Shown here: positions 1-7,522 of the stretch, piece by piece
Layout: the number at the start of each line of letters is the position of its first letter
Numbering within the stretch: the stretch's first letter is position 1
NCBI GenBank assembly: GCA_947459455.1
Contig: CANHEC010000044.1
Location: forward strand, 1-9,583
DNA length: 9,583 bases
Direction: 5' to 3'
From: Chitinophagaceae bacterium
Lineage (GTDB): Bacteria > Bacteroidota > Bacteroidia > Chitinophagales > Chitinophagaceae
Notes under the pieces: model-generated
The model's database searches: none
What the model saw: the letters and a program-made list of their open reading frames with translations, nothing else
What the model was told of the DNA's origin: nothing
Program-made: the position numbers and the translations under genes

Positions 1-96
1 AAAGAGCTCAATAACCGCCCCGTCAGAAAATTCAATTATAGAACGCCAAACGAAGTATTTTCATATTTAACGGGTAGTGTTGCACTTATGAGTTGA
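1..96 (+). CDS. IS30-family transposase, C-terminal end (partial)
   Basis: The window opens inside an open reading frame that ends at TGA 94-96, leaving 31 visible residues. They begin KELNNRPVRKFNYRTPNEVF and end in VALMS. The LNNRP...TPNEVF pattern is the usual C-terminus of IS30-family DDE transposases, downstream of the catalytic core, and a short VAL-x-S tail is common in Bacteroidota members. The catalytic residues lie outside the window, so activity cannot be judged. The reading frame is intact as far as it is visible. IS3-type transposases end differently (YNxxRxHSxLGYxTP), which makes that alternative less likely. The call rests on a short motif. Confidence 0.72.
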   Translation, partial: KELNNRPVRKFNYRTPNEVFSYLTGSVALMS

Positions 97-100
97 ACAC
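1..100 (+). mobile_element. Right end of an IS30-type insertion sequence (boundary estimated)
   Basis: The transposase stop lies within a 24-base imperfect palindrome at 77-100, which begins gtgtt and ends aacac. In IS30-family elements the transposase usually ends in or next to the terminal inverted repeat, so the right end is probably here or a few bases further on. The left end and the target duplication are outside the window, so the exact boundary is inferred. The sequence becomes AT-rich and repetitive immediately afterwards, consistent with leaving the element. Confidence 0.5.
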
Positions 101-101
101 A

Positions 102-133
102 GCCATTATCACATTTGCACATTATCATATTGG
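102..133. repeat. Short array of degenerate 8-base units (CACATTNN)
   Basis: Four consecutive 8-base units read GCCATTAT, CACATTTG, CACATTAT and CATATTGG. Read in another phase, this is a 16-base unit repeated twice with 13 of 16 matches (104-119 and 120-135). It fills the gap between the IS end and the stop codon of the M28 peptidase gene. Function is unknown. From memory, similar CACATTNN runs occur between genes in other Bacteroidota, but I could not check this. Confidence 0.5.
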
Positions 134-136
134 TAT

Positions 137-1654
137 TTACCGCGTAGTAGCCGATGCCGGCAGTGGTTTGTCACGCTTCAGCATGTCATTGCGGTTGGCC
201 ATTTCCCAGGCGGTGTAAAACACCAATTGTACCCGCCGCGTCATCAGGTCAAATTCGATCTTGTCCACCGTGTCGGTAGGCTGGTGGTAGTCGCGGTGGA
301 TGCCATCGAAGTAGAACAAAATGGGTACGCCATTCTTGGCAAAATTGTAGTGGTCGCTGCGGAAGTAAATGCGTTGCCGGTCATTCGGATCGTTGTAGCG
401 CTGATCCAGTATCAGCTTCGTGTTTTTGTTGGCACTGGCGCTCAGGGCAGGTAGTTCGCTGCTCAGTTTGTCTTCGCCCACCACATACACATACAGGGCC
501 GAGTCTTTCTTTTTTTCGTAAATAGTATCGGTGCGGCCCACCATGTCTATGTTCAGGTTGGCGGTGGTTTTATCCAGTGGGTACACCGGGTTGGCAGCAT
601 AGTAGGCGCTGCCCCACAGGCCTTTCTCTTCACCACTCACGGTCATAAACAAAATGCTGCGGCGGGGTCCCTTGCCTTCGGCTTTGGCCTTGGCAAAGGC
701 TTCGGCCAGCTCCAATACACTCACGGTGCCGCTGCCGTCGTCATCGGCTCCGTAGTTGATGATATTGCCGCGGCGGCCGATGTGGTCGTAGTGGCCGGTG
801 ATCACCAGGTATTCGTCTTTTTTATCGCTGCCTTCCAGTATACCCAGCACGTTGTTGCTGGTCATGGTCAGCTGCTTTTCGTGGTACGAGGTAGCCACGG
901 GCACCCGAATGGTTTTGCTTTGCATTTTGCCACTTCTTTCGGCTGCGGTATCGGCACCCAGTATGGCGGCTAGTACATCGTCGCTTATACTGAAGCTGTT
1001 GATGTTTTGACGCGTCGGGTATTTGTTCACCGTCATTTGCCCCATCACGGGGGCTTTGGCGTTGGTGTTCACCCGATCGCCGGCCAGCAGCACGGCAGCG
1101 GCGCCTTTGTTCATCAGTTGGCTCATCACATTGGCCGGGCCAAAAGCTGCGGCCCTTGGCTGGCCTGCATTGTTGCCGCCACCAGGTACCCGTATCAGCA
1201 CCAGCTTGCCGGTGATGTCTACTTTGTTGTTTTTCCAAAGGCTGTCGCTGGTGTTTACATACACCACTTCGCCAAAGGCCTGGTGGCTGCTGAAGTTGGC
1301 GGTGGTGGTACTAAAGTCTTTGAACAGTTGAAAGGAGCGGCCATTCACTTCGAGGCTGGCATCGGTGAGGCTATCGCGGTACACCGGGTAGGGCTGCAGC
1401 CACTGGCCGTTATTGCCCGGCTGCAGACCAATCGCCTTCATTTGCTCTATCAGGTAGGCGGCGGCTTTGTACTCGCCGGGGGTGGCGGTTTCACGGCCTT
1501 CCATCTCGGCGCTGGCTACAATGGTCAGGTGCTTTTTCAAATCGGCCGCAGTAATGGTTTGCGCATACTTGCCGGCTTGCTTGGCTGTGGGCTGTGCCAT
1601 CAGCAGGCTGGCTACACCACAGCAGCAGGTGGCCAGGAAAAGTTTGGTTCGCAT
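137..1654 (-). CDS. Secreted M28-family zinc metallopeptidase (aminopeptidase) with PA-like insert
   Basis: This 505-residue exported peptidase probably removes N-terminal residues from peptides using two zinc ions. Residues 1-20 form a signal peptide (MRTKLF, hydrophobic stretch, MAQ). A protease-associated-like insert lies at roughly 120-215, and the M28 catalytic domain follows. The full ligand set is visible: H288 in GHYDH, an Asp in the D304-D306 triplet of GADDDGSG, the E342-E343 pair in SGEEKG (general base and ligand), D370 in NIDMVG, and H457 in DYHQPTD. The frame can be extended upstream only to a TTG at 1684, which would put ten residues ahead of the signal peptide, so ATG at 1654 is preferred. 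No sorting domain is seen at the C-terminus, so it is probably periplasmic or freely secreted. It is transcribed divergently from the GH3/beta-lactamase gene. Exact substrate specificity cannot be read from the sequence. Confidence 0.93.
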   Translation of the reverse strand: MRTKLFLATCCCGVASLLMAQPTAKQAGKYAQTITAADLKKHLTIVASAEMEGRETATPGEYKAAAYLIEQMKAIGLQPGNNGQWLQPYPVYRDSLTDASLEVNGRSFQLFKDFSTTTANFSSHQAFGEVVYVNTSDSLWKNNKVDITGKLVLIRVPGGGNNAGQPRAAAFGPANVMSQLMNKGAAAVLLAGDRVNTNAKAPVMGQMTVNKYPTRQNINSFSISDDVLAAILGADTAAERSGKMQSKTIRVPVATSYHEKQLTMTSNNVLGILEGSDKKDEYLVITGHYDHIGRRGNIINYGADDDGSGTVSVLELAEAFAKAKAEGKGPRRSILFMTVSGEEKGLWGSAYYAANPVYPLDKTTANLNIDMVGRTDTIYEKKKDSALYVYVVGEDKLSSELPALSASANKNTKLILDQRYNDPNDRQRIYFRSDHYNFAKNGVPILFYFDGIHRDYHQPTDTVDKIEFDLMTRRVQLVFYTAWEMANRNDMLKRDKPLPASATTR

Positions 1655-1891
1655 TCGGTAGATGTTCCCGGTTTTGGTAATCAATGAAAAAAACGGTTGC
1701 CATTAGAATGGCGAACAGCGCTGTTTCCAGCGCTGCACGGCCGACAAATTAGGGTATTTGCCGGGCTTAGCGGCAGCGGCTGCACAGGCGCATTATTAAA
1801 ATGATTAAGAAATGCCAGTCCCCGCAATTTTTCTTTTGCTTTGGCATCGGCACGGTAGCCTGCTGCTACCAGCTTGTAAAACCAGTTTTGT
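1655..1891. other. Divergent intergenic region with two hairpins
   Basis: This spacer separates two divergent secreted-hydrolase genes and should contain both promoters. Two adjacent hairpins lie on the M28 side. One pairs GCCAT with ATGGC (about 1700-1712). The other is formed by two copies of the self-complementary CAGCGCTG (1716-1723 and 1728-1735) around a TTTC loop. Neither is followed by a T tract, so neither looks like a terminator. Weak promoter-like boxes are TAATTTG on the minus strand (1751-1745) and TTGCTTTG on the plus strand (1836-1843), both without a convincing -33 element. If the minus box is real, the peptidase mRNA leader would carry both hairpins. Confidence 0.35.
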
Positions 1892-4846
1892 ATGCGGCTT
1901 ATTTTTTTTATAGCAGCCTGCTGCTGCACCTTGGTGGGTACAGCCCAGCGCCAGCAGTGGGTCGATAGTGTCTTTGCCACCCTCACGCAGGACGAACGCA
2001 TCACGCAGCTCATGGTTATTCGCACCAGCAGCATGGATGCCAAAGGCAACCCGGTGATGTACGATAGCCTGGCCAACGACTGGGTGGGTAAATACAATGT
2101 GGGAGCGGTGTGCCTGTTTCAGGGCAGCCCGGCCCAGCAGGCAGCCTTGCTGAATAGCATTCAGCGCTGCGCCAAAACCCCCATCATGGTCACGGTAGAT
2201 GGCGAATGGGGCCTCGGTATGCGCTTTGCCGGTGTCAAAAGCTTTCCTTACCAGCTTACCATGGGGGCCCTGCCCGATGCCGAACTGGTGTACCGCGTAG
2301 GGGCGGCCATTGCAGCGCAGTGCAGGCGCATCGGTATTCATGTAAACTATGCGCCGGTGGTGGACATCAACAACAACCCGGCCAACCCGGTGATAGGCGT
2401 TCGCAGCTTTGGCGAAGACAAATACAAAGTAGCGCTGATGGGCACCCGCATCATGCTGGGCATGCAAGACAATGGCATCATGGCCTGCGCCAAGCATTTT
2501 CCCGGCCATGGCGATGTGAGTGTAGACAGCCACTACGACCTGCCGCTCATTGGCAAAAGCATGGAGCAGCTGCAAGGGCTGGAATTGTATCCTTTCAAGG
2601 AAGTGTTTGCCAAAGGCATTGGGAGTGCGATGGTTGCTCACCTTTCCATTCCTGCCATTGACAGTACACCCAATAAGCCTACCTCTATTTCGTACAACAA
2701 TATCACCAACCTGATGCGCAACCAGCTGGGCTACCAGGGTCTCACGTTTACCGATGCCCTGGAAATGAAAGGAGTGGCCAAATACTTCCCGAGCGGGGAG
2801 GCTGCCGTGCAAAGCATCATGGCGGGCAATGATATGCTGTGCCTGCCAGGCGATGTGCCGCTCACGCTGGCCGCCATTAAAAGCGCCATCGAAGAAGGCC
2901 GCCTGACCTGGGAGCAGATTGACAGCAAATGCAAGCGGGTGCTGGAAGCTAAATACGATTATGTGCAGGGCCGCACCGGCGCTATTGATACGGCCCACCT
3001 GCTGGCCGACCTGAATGCACAGGTAGATGCACTGCGCAAAGAGGTGGCCCGTGGTGCCCTGACGGTGCTGCGGGGTACACCCGGCAGCCAGCCGCTCAAG
3101 GGTGGGGGCAAGCAGGCGTATGTACTGGTAGGTGCCTCTGCTACCAATGCCATGGCCGAGCAACTGCGCAAGCATAAAGTGCCCGTGTTTTACTACAACC
3201 TGCGGAGTGGCAGTGCCGCCGCGGCCGACTCGCTGCTACGTCGGTTGAAAGCCGCCGGCTATAGTCGTTTGGTAGTAGGTGTGCATGATGTACGCCGGGC
3301 ACCTGCCGGCAATTTTGGTATGGGCGATAGTGCCATTGCCCTCGTGCAAAAGCTGGGGCAGGTGGGCAAAAGCCGCACCCTGCTGCTGTTTGGCAATCCT
3401 TATGCATTGGCACCTTTTGAGTCCAGCGCCTACACGCAGGTGGTAGCCTGCTACGAAGACGACGCCGTGTTTCAGCAGGTAGCGCTGCAGTGGTTGAATG
3501 CGGGCTTTGCCGCTACCGGCAAGCTGCCGGTGAGCATCGGTGGCTGGAAATATGGTACAGGTGCTGTGGCGCCGGCAGGGCTGGCCAATGCTACGCCCGA
3601 GGCCGTACGCATGCACAGCGGTCGGCTGGCAGCTATCGATAGCATTGCTGCCGAAGGCATTGCCAAAGGAGCCTACCCGGGCTGTGTGGTAACGGTGCTG
3701 CGCCGCGGCAAGCTGGTATGGCAAAAGGCCTATGGACATTTGGATGCCGGACAAACGCTGCCCACCGCTACTGAACATGTATACGACCTGGCCAGCGTAA
3801 CCAAAACATCGGCCACTACTGTAGCAGTGATGAAGCTGGTAGAAGAAGGCCGGCTGCAGCTGCAGCAAAAAGCCAGCTACTACCTGCCCTGGCTGACAGG
3901 CGGCGACAAAGAAAACCTGACCATCGAAAACCTGCTGCTGCACCAGGCCGGATTGGTGGCGTGGATCCCTTTTTATAAAGAAGTAACCGATGCCCAAAGC
4001 GGGCAGGCCCTGCCCACCGTCTTTCGGCGGCAGCGGCAGCCGGGTTTTGAAGTACCGGTCACCGACGAGCTGCACATGCGCAACGATTGGGTAGATACCC
4101 TGTACAGGCGCATCTACCAAAGCCCGGTGGCTTCGGCAGAACTCAAGTACGTGTACAGCGACAATGATTTTATTTTACTGGGCAAGGTGGTGGAAGCCGT
4201 GAGTGGCCAGCCGCTGGACCAGTATGTGGCCCGCACATTTTACCAACCGCTGGGCATGCACAGCACCGGCTTCAGGCCGTACGAGCATTTTGCCAACAGT
4301 GCTATTGCGCCTACCGAGCAAGAGAAGATTTTTCGCCAGCAATTGATTTGGGGCTATGTGCACGACCCCGGTGCCGCCATGTTTGGCAATGTGGCCGGTC
4401 ATGCAGGATTGTTTAGCAATGCCAGCGACCTGGCTCGCTTGTACCAAATGCTGCTGAACGGCGGCGAGTACAATGGCCAGCGCTACCTGAAAAAGGAAAC
4501 CATCGATTGGTTTACCAGCTACCAAACGCCTATCAGCCGGCGTGGGCTGGGCTTTGATAAACCGGAGAAAAACAATGCACAGCGCAGCGAGAAAGCAGCC
4601 TACCCGGCCCGCTGGATATCGGGTGCCACCTATGGCCATACGGGCTTTACGGGCACCTGCGTGTGGGCCGATCCTTCGCAGCAACTGCTGTACATTTTTC
4701 TCAGCAATCGGGTGCATCCGCAGGGTGGCGACAACCGGCTGCTGCTCGACCTCAATATTCGGGGCCGCATACACGATGTAATCTACGAGAGCCTGCTGCC
4801 GCCAACAGCGGTCGCCAAATCATCCACTGCCAGGCTGGGTCAATGA
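1892..4846 (+). CDS. Secreted GH3 (NagZ-like) beta-N-acetylhexosaminidase fused to a serine beta-lactamase-type hydrolase
   Basis: This 984-residue exported protein has two catalytic modules. Residues 1-18 are a signal peptide ending GTA. The GH3 module (about 20-370) carries KHFPGHGDVSVDSH at 201-214, where D212-S-H214 is the acid/base dyad of NagZ-type enzymes, and FTDALEM with D288 as the nucleophile. NagZ-type enzymes release N-acetylglucosamine from peptidoglycan fragments. An alpha/beta region (about 404-555) resembles the GH3 C-terminal domain. The beta-lactamase/penicillin-binding module (about 575-965) has SVTK with nucleophile S635 and K638, YSD at 755-757 in place of YxN, and HTG at 916-918 in place of KTG. 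Such modules include beta-lactamases, DD-peptidases and esterases, so the second activity is open. An in-frame TAA at 1877 leaves ATG 1892 as the start that keeps the signal peptide. This fusion architecture is known in Bacteroidota. Confidence 0.93.
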   Translation: MRLIFFIAACCCTLVGTAQRQQWVDSVFATLTQDERITQLMVIRTSSMDAKGNPVMYDSLANDWVGKYNVGAVCLFQGSPAQQAALLNSIQRCAKTPIMVTVDGEWGLGMRFAGVKSFPYQLTMGALPDAELVYRVGAAIAAQCRRIGIHVNYAPVVDINNNPANPVIGVRSFGEDKYKVALMGTRIMLGMQDNGIMACAKHFPGHGDVSVDSHYDLPLIGKSMEQLQGLELYPFKEVFAKGIGSAMVAHLSIPAIDSTPNKPTSISYNNITNLMRNQLGYQGLTFTDALEMKGVAKYFPSGEAAVQSIMAGNDMLCLPGDVPLTLAAIKSAIEEGRLTWEQIDSKCKRVLEAKYDYVQGRTGAIDTAHLLADLNAQVDALRKEVARGALTVLRGTPGSQPLKGGGKQAYVLVGASATNAMAEQLRKHKVPVFYYNLRSGSAAAADSLLRRLKAAGYSRLVVGVHDVRRAPAGNFGMGDSAIALVQKLGQVGKSRTLLLFGNPYALAPFESSAYTQVVACYEDDAVFQQVALQWLNAGFAATGKLPVSIGGWKYGTGAVAPAGLANATPEAVRMHSGRLAAIDSIAAEGIAKGAYPGCVVTVLRRGKLVWQKAYGHLDAGQTLPTATEHVYDLASVTKTSATTVAVMKLVEEGRLQLQQKASYYLPWLTGGDKENLTIENLLLHQAGLVAWIPFYKEVTDAQSGQALPTVFRRQRQPGFEVPVTDELHMRNDWVDTLYRRIYQSPVASAELKYVYSDNDFILLGKVVEAVSGQPLDQYVARTFYQPLGMHSTGFRPYEHFANSAIAPTEQEKIFRQQLIWGYVHDPGAAMFGNVAGHAGLFSNASDLARLYQMLLNGGEYNGQRYLKKETIDWFTSYQTPISRRGLGFDKPEKNNAQRSEKAAYPARWISGATYGHTGFTGTCVWADPSQQLLYIFLSNRVHPQGGDNRLLLDLNIRGRIHDVIYESLLPPTAVAKSSTARLGQ

Positions 4847-4886
4847 TTGAAGTAAGAAAGATCCCTCCATGCGAGGTAATACGTTC

Positions 4887-4905
4887 CCTTTGATTTATTC
4901 AAAGG
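4887..4905. other. Small hairpin between convergent genes
   Basis: CCTTTGA and TCAAAGG form a perfect 7-base-pair stem around a TTTAT loop. It lies in the 123-base gap between the 3' ends of the GH3/beta-lactamase gene and the methylglyoxal synthase gene. This is where a shared terminator would be expected, but neither strand has a T tract after the stem, so an intrinsic terminator is only a weak possibility. Confidence 0.3.
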
Positions 4906-4969
4906 CGCTGTTCGCTTCTGCGCCCCACCGCCCAATTCCTGATCACCCATTCCGCCAAATCCCCATTCC

Positions 4970-5431
4970 TCACACCGGAATCTTCCGGGTGAGATAGCCC
5001 GTATAGTCGGGCACCTTGGTATCGTAGGGACCGTGCATCAGCGGGCTGGTCATCAAAAAATCGGCTGTGGCGCGGTCGGTGGCCATGGGTATATTCCATA
5101 CAGCTGCCAGCCGCAGCAGCGCCTTGATGTCGGTATCGTGCGGTTGTGCTTCCATGGGGTCCCAAAAAAATACCAGCACATCTATTTCGCCATTGGCAAT
5201 CATGGCACCAATCTGCTGATCGCCACCCAGGGGGCCGCTCATCAGTTTTCGCACGGGGCGGTCCAGCTTTTCTTCCAGCAGGCGGCCGGTGGTGCCGGTG
5301 GCAAACAGCTCGTGCCGGGCCAGTACTTCGCGGTTAAACCATGCCCAGTCGATGATATCGTCTTTTTTATGGTCGTGTGCCACCAGGGCAATGCGCTTGC
5401 GGGCAGGCAGGGTGCGTATTTCGTATTTCAT
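4970..5431 (-). CDS. mgsA: Methylglyoxal synthase
   Basis: This cytoplasmic enzyme converts dihydroxyacetone phosphate to methylglyoxal and phosphate, a bypass of lower glycolysis used when phosphate is short or sugar phosphates accumulate. The 153-residue product is full length for the family (about 150 residues). The key residues fall at the same numbers as in the Escherichia coli enzyme: H19 in VAHDHKK, the phosphate-binding TGTTG at 45-49, SGPLGGDQQ with catalytic D71, and D91, H98 and D101 in WDPMEAQPHDTDIK. It starts at ATG 5431 with no Shine-Dalgarno motif and ends at TGA 4970. It is a single gene, convergent with the GH3/beta-lactamase gene and divergent from the DUF4836-like gene. 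No methylglyoxal detoxification gene is visible nearby. Confidence 0.96.
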   Translation of the reverse strand: MKYEIRTLPARKRIALVAHDHKKDDIIDWAWFNREVLARHELFATGTTGRLLEEKLDRPVRKLMSGPLGGDQQIGAMIANGEIDVLVFFWDPMEAQPHDTDIKALLRLAAVWNIPMATDRATADFLMTSPLMHGPYDTKVPDYTGYLTRKIPV

Positions 5432-5677
5432 AAACAGATGCGGAGGAGCAGCACTTACAGTGCGGCTGTGCCGGTTAAAAGTAGGGCATGCGGCGCAAAG
5501 GCCATCAGCTGGTTTTTGCTGCCATGGCTACTGCCGCTGGTGGCCAGCCCCGGTGCCGAAACTGTGTGTAGCGGCCGGCTTATTTACCTGTCATCCAGCC
5601 AGCCGGCCCCCTGTACAGCATCGGTTCCCTTCCTAAATTATACGGCGGCAGGGTAGGGTGGCAGGCTGCTGAAGTCG

Positions 5678-5685
5678 TTACTTTG
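5678..5685 (+). promoter_or_regulatory. Candidate -7 box for the DUF4836-like gene
   Basis: TTACTTTG fits the Bacteroidota -7 consensus TAnnTTTG with one mismatch. It lies 17 bases before ATG 5703, implying a leader of about a dozen bases. No clear TTTG element is seen at the expected -33 position, so the call rests on the box and its placement. Confidence 0.4.
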
Positions 5686-5702
5686 CGCCAAATCCCCTAC
5701 TG

Positions 5703-7418
5703 ATGAAATACAAAATGCTGGCAGCCATCGCCGTGGTGGCGGCCATTACACTCACCGCCTGTAGCAAAAAGGGCCCCTCGTACGCCAAGTACATTCCTAA
5801 AACCTCGGGATATGTGGTGGCATTCGATGTAAAGTCGATGATGACCAAACTGGCCGAAGACTCGCTGACCATGGACAATATGATATCGGTACTGAACGAA
5901 GACAGCACCGATGAATCAGGCAAAGCCCTGGCCATGTGGGAGAAGTTTAAGGACGCTGGCCTTGACTTTGAAAACAAGGTGCTGGTAGCATTGCCCGAGC
6001 TGGATATGAAGGGCGGCTTCAGCGTACAGCTGGTGGCCGGCCTGAAAGACGCTGCCAAGCTGGAGAAGTTTGTATCGGAACTACCCAATGCACCCAAGCC
6101 TGTAAAAGAAGGCGACATAAGCCTGGTAACCGAAGGCGAGCTGGCGCTTGGTTGGAACAAGGATGCCGTGATGATCATGGTATCGACATCTACCCCCAAC
6201 TATGGCATGCTGGACGTAACCGATAGCAATGCGGTAGCAGAAGTGCCCGGTGCCGACAAAGCGAAAGGCAACATCAAAAAGTTCTTCAATTTGAAAGAGG
6301 AAGAAAGCATTGCCAGCGTAAAGGCTTTTAATGAACTGATGCAGGAAACAGCCGATATGGCCGTATATACCAGCAGCGAGTCGGCTGCCGGTGCCGGCAA
6401 TCCTTACATGGCCTTTATGCCTAAAGTAGGTGAGCTGCTGAAAGGAGTATACAGCACATCTATCATCAACTTTGAAGCGGATAAAATCAGCATTAGTGGT
6501 GCCAGCTACGTAGGCCCCAAGCTGGCCGAGCTACTGAAAAAGTATGCCGGACCTGTGGCCGACAAGAGCTTGCTGGAGCGTTATCCCTCGGCTAATTTGG
6601 GTGCCGTAGCGGCGTTCAGCTTCAAGCCCGAGGTGTTTCCGGCGGTGCTGAAAGAAACAGGCCTGGATGCACTGGCTAACATGGCTACTGCCGAAAGCGG
6701 TACCAATTTCGAAGAGATAGGCAAAGCCTTCAAAGGCGATTTTGCTGTCATCTTCAGCGATTTTGAAGTGAAGCAAATGGATGCCGGTAAGGATGCCCTT
6801 TCGAGCATGAGCTGGCAACCCGCCGGTAAGCTGGTAGTAGCTGCCCGCATTGGCGATAAAGCTGCGTTTGACAAACTGCTGGGCCTGGCCGAAAAGCAGC
6901 AGATGCTGGTACGCCAGGGCAATCGCATAGTGCCCGCCGCCGAAGTAGGTGCACAAGGCATCTATGCCGGTATCGAGGGCGACCTGCTGGTAATCAGCAA
7001 TGATAGCGCTATCTACGCTGGCTACGCATCGGGCAAAGCGGGTGCCAAACTGGCCGAGCCGGTGGCTGCCAACATGAGCAACCAAAGCATGCTGTTTTAC
7101 ATCAATACACCCGGCATTTTGAAAGCCATTCCTGAGAATCTGGTAGATAGCAGCGATGTGTACACCCGCAATATCCTGGTACGCTCTAAAGAAGTGTTTG
7201 GCGAAATTTGGTTCAACAGCACCAATTTCGACGGCAAAAAGGTAGACAGCAAGGGTGAAGTGAAAGTGAGTGGCGGCAAAAACTCGCTGAGTGCGCTGGT
7301 GAAGTACCTGATGTACATAGCCGAGCAGGTAAAAGCGAAGGACAAGGCCGATGAAGCCATGATCAATGCTATGATTGAACAGGTAAATCCGCCGGCAGAA
7401 GCTGCTCCAAATGAATAA
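5703..7418 (+). CDS. DUF4836-like envelope lipoprotein
   Basis: This is a 571-residue predicted lipoprotein of unknown function. The signal peptide ends in the lipobox LTAC, with C20 as the lipidated cysteine. The residues after C20 (SKKGPS) lack the acidic pair of the Bacteroidota surface-export signal, which suggests it faces the periplasm. The segment YIPKTSGYVVAFDVKSM (about 30-46), the overall length and the lipoprotein start match my memory of DUF4836 proteins, which occur almost only in Bacteroidota and have no assigned role. The body is mixed alpha/beta with no catalytic motif that I recognise, and only C20 is evident as a cysteine. A strong terminator follows, so it is probably transcribed alone. 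The family assignment is from pattern memory and is moderately sure; the lipoprotein call is strong. Confidence 0.8.
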   Translation: MKYKMLAAIAVVAAITLTACSKKGPSYAKYIPKTSGYVVAFDVKSMMTKLAEDSLTMDNMISVLNEDSTDESGKALAMWEKFKDAGLDFENKVLVALPELDMKGGFSVQLVAGLKDAAKLEKFVSELPNAPKPVKEGDISLVTEGELALGWNKDAVMIMVSTSTPNYGMLDVTDSNAVAEVPGADKAKGNIKKFFNLKEEESIASVKAFNELMQETADMAVYTSSESAAGAGNPYMAFMPKVGELLKGVYSTSIINFEADKISISGASYVGPKLAELLKKYAGPVADKSLLERYPSANLGAVAAFSFKPEVFPAVLKETGLDALANMATAESGTNFEEIGKAFKGDFAVIFSDFEVKQMDAGKDALSSMSWQPAGKLVVAARIGDKAAFDKLLGLAEKQQMLVRQGNRIVPAAEVGAQGIYAGIEGDLLVISNDSAIYAGYASGKAGAKLAEPVAANMSNQSMLFYINTPGILKAIPENLVDSSDVYTRNILVRSKEVFGEIWFNSTNFDGKKVDSKGEVKVSGGKNSLSALVKYLMYIAEQVKAKDKADEAMINAMIEQVNPPAEAAPNE

Positions 7419-7471
7419 CTGGTTGTTCGAGCCATGCCCGGCAGGGTAAGGCCGTGCAGCTTTCAATAATG

Positions 7472-7507
7472 GTTGCCATCGCTCGAGAAGCGGTGGCAAC
7501 TTTTTTT
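7472..7507 (+). terminator. Intrinsic (rho-independent) terminator after the DUF4836-like gene
   Basis: GTTGCCATCGCT (7472-7483) pairs with AGCGGTGGCAAC (7489-7500) through 12 base pairs, one of them a T-G wobble, around a 5-base CGAGA loop. Seven T residues follow at once (7501-7507). It lies 54 bases past the stop codon of the upstream gene and separates that gene from the ABC operon. Confidence 0.92.
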
Positions 7508-7522
7508 CGCTACGCATTGTTT

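Noticed and set aside
1655..1684. Ten-codon upstream extension of the M28 peptidase from a TTG.
   Set aside because: It would place MITKTGNIYR-like residues ahead of a normal signal peptide, and an ATG is available at 1654.
1883..1890. CAGTTTTG as a -7 box for the GH3/beta-lactamase gene.
   Set aside because: It ends one base before the start codon, so transcription would begin inside the coding region and lose the start.
1681..1891. Minus-strand frame across the divergent spacer that translates to a charged, protein-like stretch (YKLVAAGYRADAKAKEKL).
   Set aside because: It has no start codon within the spacer, its open frame otherwise runs antisense to the start of the GH3 gene, and the lysine-rich part comes from a pyrimidine-rich tract. 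A decayed gene fragment cannot be excluded but is not supported.
1805..3175. Long minus-strand open frame opposite the GH3 module.
   Set aside because: It is a shadow of the well-supported plus-strand gene; its translation is rich in His, Gln and Ala with no recognisable domain.
1711..4916. An 11-base inverted match (gcgaacagcgc near 1711, complement near 4906) flanking the GH3/beta-lactamase gene.
   Set aside because: Matches of this length are expected by chance several times in a window of this size, and there are no other transfer signs.
5440..5480. Small inverted repeat GCACT-TAC-AGTGC upstream of mgsA as an operator.
   Set aside because: A 5-base stem is too short to stand out, and no promoter elements with correct spacing surround it.
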